The notes beneath the pieces were generated by a model. That model saw only the letters and a program-made list of their open reading frames with translations, did no database searches and had not been told where the DNA came from. The position numbers and the translations under genes were made by a program. From an uncultured delta proteobacterium (GTDB lineage: Bacteria; Myxococcota; Myxococcia; Myxococcales; 40CM-4-68-19), in assembly GCA_903911145.1 (NCBI GenBank), contig CAIWCD010000037.1:61350-125349 (forward strand): DNA of 64,000 nt, given 5' to 3'. Numbering within the stretch: position 1 is the first letter of the stretch; each line of letters starts with the position of its first letter. Below, one piece after another: positions 17,712 through 26,750 of this stretch.

Positions 17712-18842
17712 TCAGATCTTCTTCGAGGCGAGGAGAAACGGTCTCTCGATCCAGCGAAAAAAGATCGCGCAGAGAAGACCTGCGCTGGTGAGTTCGAGGC
17801 CCGCCTGAGCGGCTGGCGCGACGTTGCTGTTGACGAGCAGTCCTGCAACGCAGAAGAGCGCGATCGGATGCGTCAGGTAGAGCGAGTACGAGCGTTCGCC
17901 GATCGCGAGGAGGAAGCGATCGATGCGCGAAGTGCGCGTCATCCGCGTGCGCGCTGCAGCGGCGACGATGGGCGCGGCAAGCAGCGGCCAGATCCATGGA
18001 AGCGCGTCGGTGGTTCGATCGTCGAGAAGCGCTGCGGCTCCGACGAAGAGGCTGAGCAGCGAAAGCGAGAGCCAGAGCGCGTGCGATCGACGCGGCGTTT
18101 CTCCTCGAGCGACGAGGCGCTCTGCGAGCCAGCACCCGAGCGTCCACTGCCAGAGTCGCGCGCCGACGTTGCTGCCGACCAGCCAGACATAGGCGGGCGC
18201 CCAATGCAGCGTCGCGAAGCAGAGCGCAACAGAGAGCGCAAAGAGGATCGCGGTGATTCGAATCAGCGGCCACCGCTTCTGCCAGAGGAGAATCAGCGGG
18301 TAGAGCAGATAGAAATGCGATTCGACAGCGACGGTCCAGAGCACGGCGTTCCCGCTCGAGATCGCGTCGGGGCCGAACGAGTGGACGAGAAAGAGGTGCG
18401 CGATGAACTGCGGCACGGTCGGCACCGTGAGCAGGGTCGCCTCGGGCGGCAAATCGGGCAGCAGCGCCGCGGCCGCGATGCTGGCGATCAGCACAACCAG
18501 ATGCGGCGGATAGATGCGCGTGAAGCGGCGCCGCAGAAACTCGCGCACGGGAAGTTGCGCGCCCCCGTCAAGCGCGAGGCGACGTGCCATCGGTAGGTGG
18601 ATGCAGAGGCCGCTGAGCACGAAGAAGATGCCGACGCCCCAGACGCCGAGTGCGTGCGCGAGCGCAGAGACGGTGTCGAGAGACTCGTCGTCGAGCAGGG
18701 GAGGCGACGCGGAGACGAGCGCGACGGCGATCAGATGGCTGAGCAGCACTGCGCTTGCAGCGATGGTGCGCAGCGCATCGAGGCCAGGCAGTCGCCCGCC
18801 GAACTCATTCGAGACGGCGCTGGCCGGTTGAGCGAGATTCAA
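17712..18842 (-). CDS. Membrane acyltransferase, OafA/YrhL type
   Basis: An acyltransferase-3 family integral membrane protein of 376 aa with about ten hydrophobic segments. The signature R-x10-H pattern is present early: LPGLDALRTIAASAVLLSHL. Other landmarks are FVLSGLCI and a charged loop RRRFTRIYPPH. By family it O-acetylates or acylates a surface sugar or peptidoglycan component; the substrate is unknown. The only available start near the N-terminus is TTG with no clear ribosome binding site, so the start is uncertain. The small exported-protein gene upstream ends six nt before it. Confidence 0.88.
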   Translation of the reverse strand: MNLAQPASAVSNEFGGRLPGLDALRTIAASAVLLSHLIAVALVSASPPLLDDESLDTVSALAHALGVWGVGIFFVLSGLCIHLPMARRLALDGGAQLPVREFLRRRFTRIYPPHLVVLIASIAAAALLPDLPPEATLLTVPTVPQFIAHLFLVHSFGPDAISSGNAVLWTVAVESHFYLLYPLILLWQKRWPLIRITAILFALSVALCFATLHWAPAYVWLVGSNVGARLWQWTLGCWLAERLVARGETPRRSHALWLSLSLLSLFVGAAALLDDRTTDALPWIWPLLAAPIVAAAARTRMTRTSRIDRFLLAIGERSYSLYLTHPIALFCVAGLLVNSNVAPAAQAGLELTSAGLLCAIFFRWIERPFLLASKKI

Positions 18843-18848
18843 TCGCGA

Positions 18849-19136
18849 CTAGCGCGCGGGAGTTGCCAGCGCGGACTGGGATCGGTTGCTGCTCGCCGAA
18901 ACGCCAGCGGCACCAGTCGTGGGGGGCGACTGATTCGTCGGCGACGCCTCGGTGCGCATTCCCTTGACCCGAACGGGCTTGGCTGCGGCCTTGCGCATCT
19001 GGAGTGCCCGCAGCGCCTCCGCGTTGGCGCGCGTCCGCTTGGGACCGCAAACGTTAGCCTTGGACGCGTGGGACGCAGGGGCGAACGACAGGAGCAGGAG
19101 TCCCACCGCGAGAGATGCAATCGGATTTGCCTTCAT
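18849..19136 (-). CDS. Small exported protein, KANA-MRKAA motif (copy 2)
   Basis: A 95-aa protein with a signal peptide (residues 1-24, ending ASHA). The mature part is short and basic, with one Cys followed by RANAEALRALQMRKAAAK. The C-terminal third is Ser/Thr/Ala/Pro-rich. The upstream gene at 19206-19421 has the same layout and motif, so this is a tandem paralogous pair. AAGGG lies 6 nt before the ATG. I recognise no family; function is unknown. Confidence 0.72.
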   Translation of the reverse strand: MKANPIASLAVGLLLLSFAPASHASKANVCGPKRTRANAEALRALQMRKAAAKPVRVKGMRTEASPTNQSPPTTGAAGVSASSNRSQSALATPAR

Positions 19137-19205
19137 CGGGATCCCTTGAGCTGGCGTCGTGAACAGCGCGCGCGTGATTGCCGCCTTGAACAGCCGGGCG
19201 TGAAG

Positions 19206-19421
19206 TTACCTGGCAGTGGTGCCGGGAATGGAACCGCTCTTCTGCTTGACGCTGGTCAACTGCTTCGGCGCCGCCTTCCGCATGCGGATAGACTTGAGGG
19301 CCGCAGCGTTCGCCTTGACATGCGGGAGCTGGCACGTTGGCTTGTCCATCGCATGCGTCGCAGGCGCCATCGAGACAAAGAGGAGCCCGAGCGCGAGAGG
19401 AAACATCGACCTGGTCTTCAT
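19206..19421 (-). CDS. Small exported protein, KANA-MRKAA motif (copy 1)
   Basis: A 71-aa protein with a signal peptide (about residues 1-24, ending ATHA). The mature part has about 47 residues with one Cys, then VKANAAALKSIRMRKAAPK and a basic tail. A strong GAGGAG site precedes the ATG, which argues for a real gene despite its size. The downstream copy (18849-19136) shares Cys, ANA, AL and MRKAA at matching positions. The mature pI should be strongly basic. Function is unknown; it could be a secreted peptide or an envelope binding protein. Confidence 0.75.
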   Translation of the reverse strand: MKTRSMFPLALGLLFVSMAPATHAMDKPTCQLPHVKANAAALKSIRMRKAAPKQLTSVKQKSGSIPGTTAR

Positions 19422-19574
19422 GGGATTCTCCTCGGAAGCGGCGATAGACTCACGGCGAGCAACACCCCACTCTGCGAAGAGGCCACGGGGATGTCAACTC
19501 GGCGACATCGACTCCGGTCGCCCGGGCGTACGCACAACGCCGCCATCGTGAGCGCCCCCGAGTTAGAAGGCGGC

Positions 19575-20204
19575 ATGGCTCCTCTGCTGCTGTGTTCAGC
19601 TTCCCCTCGTCGCCGCGAGCTGCTCGCGCGCGTCGGGCTTGCATTCGAGGTCCTCGCGCCCCACGTCGATGAGTCGCGCATTCCGGGTGAGCCAGTGCGG
19701 GCGTTGCCGCTGCGCCTCGCCCAACTCAAGGCGCGCGCAGGGCTTGCAGTTCATCGTGCGCGCGGAGGTGCAGATGCGATCGCTCTCGCCGCCGACACGG
19801 TGGTCTCGATGGGCGAGACAGAGCTGGGCAAGCCGCGTGACCGGGTGCATGCGCGCGAACTGCTCGCGCAGTTGTCGGGGAACGAGCATGTCGTGACGAC
19901 AGGGGTCTGCGTGCTGTCGCCCGGTGGCGTCGAGGGTTCGTGTACGATCGACACGAAGGTCCGCTTCCGCGCGCTCACTGACGCGCAACTCGATTGGCTG
20001 GCGAACTCGGGCGATGGCGATGACAAGGCCGGCGGCTACGCGGTGCAGGGCCTCGCCGGTGCACTCATCGATCGGCTCGACGGGAGCTTCACGAACGTGA
20101 TCGGCCTGCCGATGGGCGAGACGCTTGAGTTGCTTGGCTGTGCGGGCGTGCAGATGCCCTGGGCCACGCTGGGCGCGGCTTTGCGTGCGGGAGAGGCGCG
20201 ATGA
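19575..20204 (+). CDS. maf: Maf-like nucleotide pyrophosphatase
   Basis: A nucleoside triphosphate pyrophosphatase that removes non-canonical or modified nucleotides, 209 aa. It begins APLLLCSASPRRRELL, the family signature (S-x-S-P-R-R). Further motifs are the DES segment, AADTVVSMGETELGKP and KAGGYAVQG. I chose the ATG at 19575; a GTG at 19549 would add nine residues. The stop overlaps the next gene (ATGA), so the two genes are coupled. Confidence 0.95.
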   Translation: MAPLLLCSASPRRRELLARVGLAFEVLAPHVDESRIPGEPVRALPLRLAQLKARAGLAVHRARGGADAIALAADTVVSMGETELGKPRDRVHARELLAQLSGNEHVVTTGVCVLSPGGVEGSCTIDTKVRFRALTDAQLDWLANSGDGDDKAGGYAVQGLAGALIDRLDGSFTNVIGLPMGETLELLGCAGVQMPWATLGAALRAGEAR

Positions 20205-20887
20205 CCGGAGTCGCCATCGCGGAGCGCCTCGTCGGGGTGCGCGCGAAGATCGTGCGCGCCGCAGAGCTGGCTGGTCGCGATCCGGCGACGGTGCGGCTCG
20301 TCGCGGTGAGCAAGTTCCAGCCGGCGGAATCCATCCGGGCGGCACTGGGCGCAGACCAGCGCATCTTCGGCGAGAATTATGCGCAGGAGCTTCGCGAGAA
20401 GAGCGCGGACATCGAGGGGCCGGAGTGGCACTTCCTCGGGGCGCTGCAGACGAACAAGGCGAAGCTCGTGGTGGGCCGCGCGGCACTGGTGCATACCTGC
20501 GATCGACTTGCGCTCGCAGAGGAGCTCGACAAGCGCGCGTCTGCGCTGGGCTTGGTGCAGCGCGTTCTGGTTGAAGTCAATCTCGGCGGCGAAAACCAGA
20601 AGGGCGGCTGCGCTCCCGGCGGTCTGGCGGAGCTCTTGCGCGCGATCTCCGGGCTCTCTTCGCTTCGCTGCGAGGGACTGATGTGTATCCCCCCGGCCGA
20701 GCAGGATCCGCGTCCGCACTTTCGAGCGCTCGCCCGTCTGCGCGAGGAGGCACGCGCGCAGGCCGTCTGCACCAGTTCGCTCGACGAACTCTCGATGGGC
20801 ATGAGCGCCGACTATGAGGCGGCCATCGCCGAGGGCGCGACGCTGGTGCGCGTCGGCACGGCAATCTTCGGGGCGCGGCCGACGTAG
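20201..20887 (+). CDS. PLP homeostasis protein, YggS/PLPBP family
   Basis: A single-domain TIM-barrel PLP-binding protein of 228 aa, involved in PLP balance and with no known catalysis. The PLP lysine lies in VAVSKFQPAESIR (Lys37). FGENYAQE, WHFLGALQTNK and the C-terminal LSMGMSADYEAAI and RVGTAIFG are all family hallmarks. The start overlaps the maf stop by four nt. In many bacteria this gene sits near proC; here proC is about 5 kb away on the other strand. Confidence 0.95.
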   Translation: MTGVAIAERLVGVRAKIVRAAELAGRDPATVRLVAVSKFQPAESIRAALGADQRIFGENYAQELREKSADIEGPEWHFLGALQTNKAKLVVGRAALVHTCDRLALAEELDKRASALGLVQRVLVEVNLGGENQKGGCAPGGLAELLRAISGLSSLRCEGLMCIPPAEQDPRPHFRALARLREEARAQAVCTSSLDELSMGMSADYEAAIAEGATLVRVGTAIFGARPT

Positions 20888-20966
20888 CGCTCGTCTCGGG
20901 TTGCCACGACCGGTCGGTCCCTCGTATTGATCGCGCCGCTTTTTCCCGCGCACACCGGAGCTGCAG

Positions 20967-22727
20967 ATGCCGCTCGTCGACGCCGCGCTTGCCCAGGCAC
21001 TCCTGACGTTCAACCAGCAGGGCCAGCTCGGTCCTGATCCTCTCGCGGCCCGCTATGCCGAGCGCCGCGCTGACTGGTCGCTGTTTGCCCGCCAGCTCTC
21101 CGACGCGGACATCGAAGCGATGCGCGCGTACATCCTTCCGTACGCGACGACGGCGGGCAGTGCGCAGAGCGCCGCGATCCCATCGCGAGCGGGCGGCGTT
21201 CCGATCGCCATCCAGAATTTCATCGCGGGAGAGTGGCGCGCTTCGAAGAGCGGCGAGGCTGCGACGATGCACTCGCCCGCCGACAGGCGCGTTGCACTGC
21301 ACACGATTCCGGTTTCCAACGCAGATGATGTCGAGCAGGCGGTCGCGTTCGGCGATTCGGTCTGGAAGTCGCTCGCGTGGGCCGAGGAGGGGCTCGGCTA
21401 TCGCAAGCACGTCGTAAAGAACGTCTCGCGGATCATGAACTACTTCACCGAGGAGATGCTGCACGAGATCCGCCAGCAGATCCCCAAGACGCGGCTCGAG
21501 GCGCAGAAGGATCTCTTCGAGGGCAAGCGCGCGTGCGATCACCTCGAGGGTTCCTTCGAGGCGGCGATCAAGGGCGAGATGGTTCCTGAGATGGTCGCGG
21601 GCCAGCGCTTCTGGCGCGACGCCTACCTGCCTGCAGGCCTCTCCGCGATCATCACGCCGATGAATTTCATCTACGGCATCCCGATGATCCACCTCGCGGG
21701 CGCGTATCTGATGGGCTGCCCGTGGATCCTCAAGGGCCATCCCTTCTCGGCGCTGACCAACACCACGATGGTGCGTCTCTTCCTCGCGGCTGGCGCGGAT
21801 CCGCGCTTCATCCAGAAGATCGAAGGATTCGGAAAAGGGATCGCCACTGTCGCGACCGATCACCGTGTCGCGGTCGTCGCCGTCACTGGCTCCTCGCAAA
21901 CCGCCTCATCGATCAGCGAAGGGCGAGGTTTGCTCCGCACGCGCTTTGAGGGTGGCGGCTGCAACTGGTCGTGGGTCGACGAGGGCTACACAGACGACGA
22001 ACTGCAGCGGATCGCGACGCGGCTCGCCTACGCGAAGCTCGGTCTCTCCTCACACAAATGCACCGGACTGCACGGCGTCTCGGGCACGCGCGCGACGCTC
22101 GACCGCCTCGTGCCGATGATCGATCGCGAGATGGAGAACTGGCGCGTCACCGACCCGCGCGTCGATGCGACGCCGGGTCCGCACGCGGACAAGATTGTCG
22201 GTCCAGTGATGGTTCACAAGGCGCAGACGATCCTCGACCTGGTGGAGAGCGCGCGGCGCGTCGGAGTGAAGATCGTCCGCGCTGGTGGCCGCGCAGAAGG
22301 CGAGTGGGGCGCGAACGCCGAGGCGGTGAAGCCGGTGATTCTCGACGGCGTGACTCCGGAAACCCAGCTCGAGCACGACTGGGATGGCAAGGGCACGAGC
22401 AAGTACAAGATCGCCACCACCGAACTGTTCATGCCCGTGCTCGTCTGCATGGCGCGCTCGTTCGATGAGTTCCTGCGCTTCTCGCTCTTCACCAATCCGC
22501 ACGATCTCGCGACGTCGATCTGGACGCGCGACGACCGCAAGCTGACGCGCGCGCGACGCACGCTCGCGGGAATGCTGAAGGAGAACGACGGCACCGACAG
22601 CGCGATGGAGTGGGAGGAGTTCGGCGCCTCGACACTCGGCGAGAGCGGCAACATGGGCGTCGGAGAGGTTACCGCGACCTGCTCGATCTATGCGCGCAGG
22701 CAGAAGGGCCGACACCTCGTCTTCTAG
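20967..22727 (+). CDS. Aldehyde dehydrogenase family protein
   Basis: NAD(P)-dependent aldehyde dehydrogenase fold, 586 aa, longer than the usual 480-500 because of an extra N-terminal 80 residues with no motif I know. The core runs from about residue 85, with ITPMNFIYGIP (cofactor region), VTGSSQTAS, FEGGGCNWSW (the general-base Glu region, here unusual) and SSHKCTG with the catalytic Cys near residue 365. GGAG lies 6 nt before the ATG. The neighbouring flavoprotein genes suggest it oxidises a semialdehyde formed in amine or imino-acid breakdown; the substrate is unassigned. Confidence 0.88.
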   Translation: MPLVDAALAQALLTFNQQGQLGPDPLAARYAERRADWSLFARQLSDADIEAMRAYILPYATTAGSAQSAAIPSRAGGVPIAIQNFIAGEWRASKSGEAATMHSPADRRVALHTIPVSNADDVEQAVAFGDSVWKSLAWAEEGLGYRKHVVKNVSRIMNYFTEEMLHEIRQQIPKTRLEAQKDLFEGKRACDHLEGSFEAAIKGEMVPEMVAGQRFWRDAYLPAGLSAIITPMNFIYGIPMIHLAGAYLMGCPWILKGHPFSALTNTTMVRLFLAAGADPRFIQKIEGFGKGIATVATDHRVAVVAVTGSSQTASSISEGRGLLRTRFEGGGCNWSWVDEGYTDDELQRIATRLAYAKLGLSSHKCTGLHGVSGTRATLDRLVPMIDREMENWRVTDPRVDATPGPHADKIVGPVMVHKAQTILDLVESARRVGVKIVRAGGRAEGEWGANAEAVKPVILDGVTPETQLEHDWDGKGTSKYKIATTELFMPVLVCMARSFDEFLRFSLFTNPHDLATSIWTRDDRKLTRARRTLAGMLKENDGTDSAMEWEEFGASTLGESGNMGVGEVTATCSIYARRQKGRHLVF

Positions 22728-22744
22728 TGGCCGCAGATGATTTG

Positions 22745-22763
22745 TATGCCAATGATTGGCATA
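22745..22763. promoter_or_regulatory. Perfect 19-bp palindrome, operator candidate
   Basis: TATGCCAAT and ATTGGCATA flank a single G, a perfect 9-bp inverted repeat. The 1-nt centre is too short for a hairpin, so a dimeric repressor or activator site is more likely than a terminator. The octamer ATGATTTG occurs once on each side (22738-22745 and 22767-22774). The AT-rich patch stands out from its surroundings and lies 37 nt before the flavoprotein start. Confidence 0.65.
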
Positions 22764-22799
22764 GCAATGATTTGAACACCAAGCATTCGGGGTTTTGGA

Positions 22800-24179
22800 G
22801 TGAGCGACCAGGAGGACAGAGTTCTCGCGGTGCCGTTCTCGCTCGATGGTGAGCGGCTCGAGGGGCGCGCGGACGACACGCTTGCGGCCGCGATGCTGCG
22901 CGCGGGCGTCACCACCTTCACGCGCTCAATCAAGTATCACCGGCCCCGCGGTCCCTTCTGTCTGGGCGGCTCTTGCGGGCAGTGTCTGGTACGCGTCGAC
23001 GGCGTTCCGTCGCTGCCGGCGTGCCGTGTCGAGCTCAAGCAGGGAATGTCGTGTGAACGGCAGAATGCGCCGCTCGGCCTCGTCGATCGCGATCTCTTTC
23101 GCGCCGTCGATTTTCTCTTTCCCGGTGGTCTCGATCATCACCACCTGATGATCCAGTCGAGGCTCCTCGGGCAGATCTCGCTCGAGGTGGCGCGGCGACT
23201 TGCTGGGCTCGGCACGCTTCCCTCACGGGATCTTCTGGCGCAGCAAGGGAGCGCGCGTGCGGTTCCATTGGTGATCGTCGGCGCGGGTCCGGCGGGGCTT
23301 TCGGCCGCACTGGGCGCGGTCGAGAGCGATTCGGGCGGATTGCGTCCACTCCTGCTTGAACGCGACAGCAAGCCGGGTGGAACCGCGCGCCTGTTTCGGG
23401 ATGCTGAGCGCGCAATCGGTCGCTCGAGCGCCGCGCCGCTCGAGCGTCTCGGCGATCGCGTCGAACTTCTCTGCGATGCAGAGGTGGTCGGCCTCTATTC
23501 CGACCCGCAACCCGAGGGCGACGCGCTTCTCGCTGTCCGGCAGGAAGCGCGGTTGCTCGCGGTGCGCGCGCATCGGGTCGTGATCGCGATGGGCGGCGTG
23601 TCGCAGCCGCATCCCTTCCCGGGCAACGATCGTCCGGGCGTCTATGCTGCGCGCGGGCTGCTCGCGCTGCATGACCAGACTGGCGTGCGGGTTGGCGAGG
23701 GTGCGGCCATCGCGCTCGTCGGCGTTGGCGATGAACTTGAGCGTTGTCGAGCGGCGCTTCTCTCGCGCGGATATTCGCTGGCGGCCTGCGTGTCCCTCGA
23801 CGAAGACGAGATCGTGCGCGTTCGTGGACGCCCGGTCGCGGAGATCCAGATCCGCGCAAGGCCGCGCCAGGAGCCATCGTCCGCGATTCGCAAGATTCGC
23901 TGCGGAGCCGTCGCAGTCGCGCTCCCGGTTGCGGCCCAGCACGATCTCGCGTCGAGCGTTGGCGCCCGCGCGACCTTCTCTGCTTCACTCGGCGGATTTC
24001 CGCTCGAAGTCGACGCGGAGGCGCGCACGAGCGTTGCGTGGATCTTCGCCGTCGGCACGGCCGTAGGGCGTTCGCTGCTCGACTCTGGCGTCAGTGGAAA
24101 CGAAGCAACTGCCTTCGCGCAGAAGGCCGGACAGGCCGCCGCCGTCGAGGCGAAACAGGCAGCGGCGCTCGCTCGCTGA
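22800..24179 (+). CDS. Fer2 plus FAD oxidoreductase fusion (HcnA-HcnB like)
   Basis: A 459-aa protein with two parts. Residues about 10-90 are a [2Fe-2S] ferredoxin domain (Fer2_4) with Cys54, Cys59, Cys62 and Cys75 in CLGGSCGQC and PAC. From about residue 150 a FAD/NAD-type oxidoreductase starts with VIVGAGPAGLSAAL. It corresponds to the small plus alpha subunits of opine/hydroxyproline/cyanide-forming dehydrogenases, here fused. The C-terminal BFD [2Fe-2S] domain usual in the alpha subunit is absent; it is found in the next gene instead. The start is GTG with a GGGG stretch 7 nt upstream; a GTG at 22830 is an alternative. Confidence 0.88.
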   Translation: MSDQEDRVLAVPFSLDGERLEGRADDTLAAAMLRAGVTTFTRSIKYHRPRGPFCLGGSCGQCLVRVDGVPSLPACRVELKQGMSCERQNAPLGLVDRDLFRAVDFLFPGGLDHHHLMIQSRLLGQISLEVARRLAGLGTLPSRDLLAQQGSARAVPLVIVGAGPAGLSAALGAVESDSGGLRPLLLERDSKPGGTARLFRDAERAIGRSSAAPLERLGDRVELLCDAEVVGLYSDPQPEGDALLAVRQEARLLAVRAHRVVIAMGGVSQPHPFPGNDRPGVYAARGLLALHDQTGVRVGEGAAIALVGVGDELERCRAALLSRGYSLAACVSLDEDEIVRVRGRPVAEIQIRARPRQEPSSAIRKIRCGAVAVALPVAAQHDLASSVGARATFSASLGGFPLEVDAEARTSVAWIFAVGTAVGRSLLDSGVSGNEATAFAQKAGQAAAVEAKQAAALAR

Positions 24180-24216
24180 CGCGCGGTGACGCCTGGCGAT
24201 GGGCGAAGGAGTCAAT

Positions 24217-25719
<1,503 letters not shown>

Positions 25720-25723
25720 GGCG

Positions 25724-25851
25724 GCGCGAGGTGGCGAGGGCTGCGGCCGTGCTCAAACATGCATCCGCGGCTGACGCAGAATGTGCTCGCTGCGGGGATG
25801 GTTGCGGCCGCTTCTGAACTGCGCGCGGCCACAGCCCTCGCCACCTCGCGC
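25724..25851. repeat. 26-bp inverted repeat between convergent genes
   Basis: The left arm 25724-25749 and right arm 25826-25851 are reverse complements except for one base, separated by 76 nt. It lies between the convergent ends of the flavoprotein and proC genes. It could be a large two-way transcription stop or a small non-coding mobile element remnant. The rest of the 194-nt gap holds no other signal I can see. Confidence 0.7.
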
Positions 25852-25913
25852 TTGGGGCAAGATGAGGCGAGTCGGCAGGGCGCGTCGTGAGCTCCCGCTC
25901 GGTCCGGATCGTC

Positions 25914-26741
25914 TTACATCTTGCGGAGGAACTCTTCGCCGAGTTCGCGCGAGCGGCGGCAGGAGGCTTCGACTGCGTTCATCAGGACGTTGCGAAGGCC
26001 GCCGGCCTCGAGAGTGTGAAGGCCTGCGATCGCAGTGCCGCCTGGGCTGGTGACGGCGTCCTTGAGCAGGCCGGGATGTTGCCCGCTCTCGATGAGCAGC
26101 TTCGCGGAGCCGAGCACGGTCTGGGCTGCGAGCTGCATGGCCGCGCGGCGAGAGAGACCGACTTTCACTCCCGCATCGGAGAGCGCTTCGATGATGAGGA
26201 AGATATAGGCCGGGCCGCTGCCCGAGAGGCCCGTCGCTGCGTCGAGCTGCGTCTCCTCGAGCTGGACCGTGATGCCGACTGAATCGAAGATCGCGCGAGC
26301 GACCGCGAGGTCTGCCTCGGTTGCATGTTCGCCGAGTGCGATCGCCGTCGCGCCCGCGCCCACTGTGGCCGGCGTGTTTGGCATCGCACGCACGATGCGC
26401 ATCGGAGGTGTCAGCCGTCGCTCGATCGCCGCGATGGGAACTCCCGCCGCGACACTGATCACGAGCTTGTCCTGGGAGACGTCGTGCGAGATCCCGCGCA
26501 GGACTTGATCGAGAATCTGCGGCTTGACGCCGAGGACGAGCACGTCGGACTCGCGCACGACCTCGGTGTTCGTTCCGCCGCGCACGCCGTACGTGCGAAC
26601 CAGCTCTTCGACGCGCTCCTTGCGGCGCGCGGAAACCCAGACCTGATCCGGCTTCGCTGCACCCGACGCGAGGAGGCCCTTGACGAGAGCCTCCCCCATG
26701 TTGCCGACGCCGATGAAGCCCAGCTTGCGATCGATGGTCAC
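25914..26741 (-). CDS. proC: Pyrroline-5-carboxylate reductase
   Basis: Last step of proline synthesis: reduces pyrroline-5-carboxylate with NAD(P)H. The protein has 275 aa. The Rossmann start is LGFIGVGNMGEALVKGLL; further landmarks are VISVAAGVPI, RAMPNTPATVGAG, the C-terminal signature ATGLSGSGPAYIFLIIEALSDAGVKVGLSR and TSPGGTT-like SPGGTAIAGL. It lies nine nt after ppiD in the same operon. It converges on the flavoprotein operon across a long inverted repeat. Confidence 0.97.
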   Translation of the reverse strand: MTIDRKLGFIGVGNMGEALVKGLLASGAAKPDQVWVSARRKERVEELVRTYGVRGGTNTEVVRESDVLVLGVKPQILDQVLRGISHDVSQDKLVISVAAGVPIAAIERRLTPPMRIVRAMPNTPATVGAGATAIALGEHATEADLAVARAIFDSVGITVQLEETQLDAATGLSGSGPAYIFLIIEALSDAGVKVGLSRRAAMQLAAQTVLGSAKLLIESGQHPGLLKDAVTSPGGTAIAGLHTLEAGGLRNVLMNAVEASCRRSRELGEEFLRKM

Positions 26742-26750
26742 GAAAGCCGC

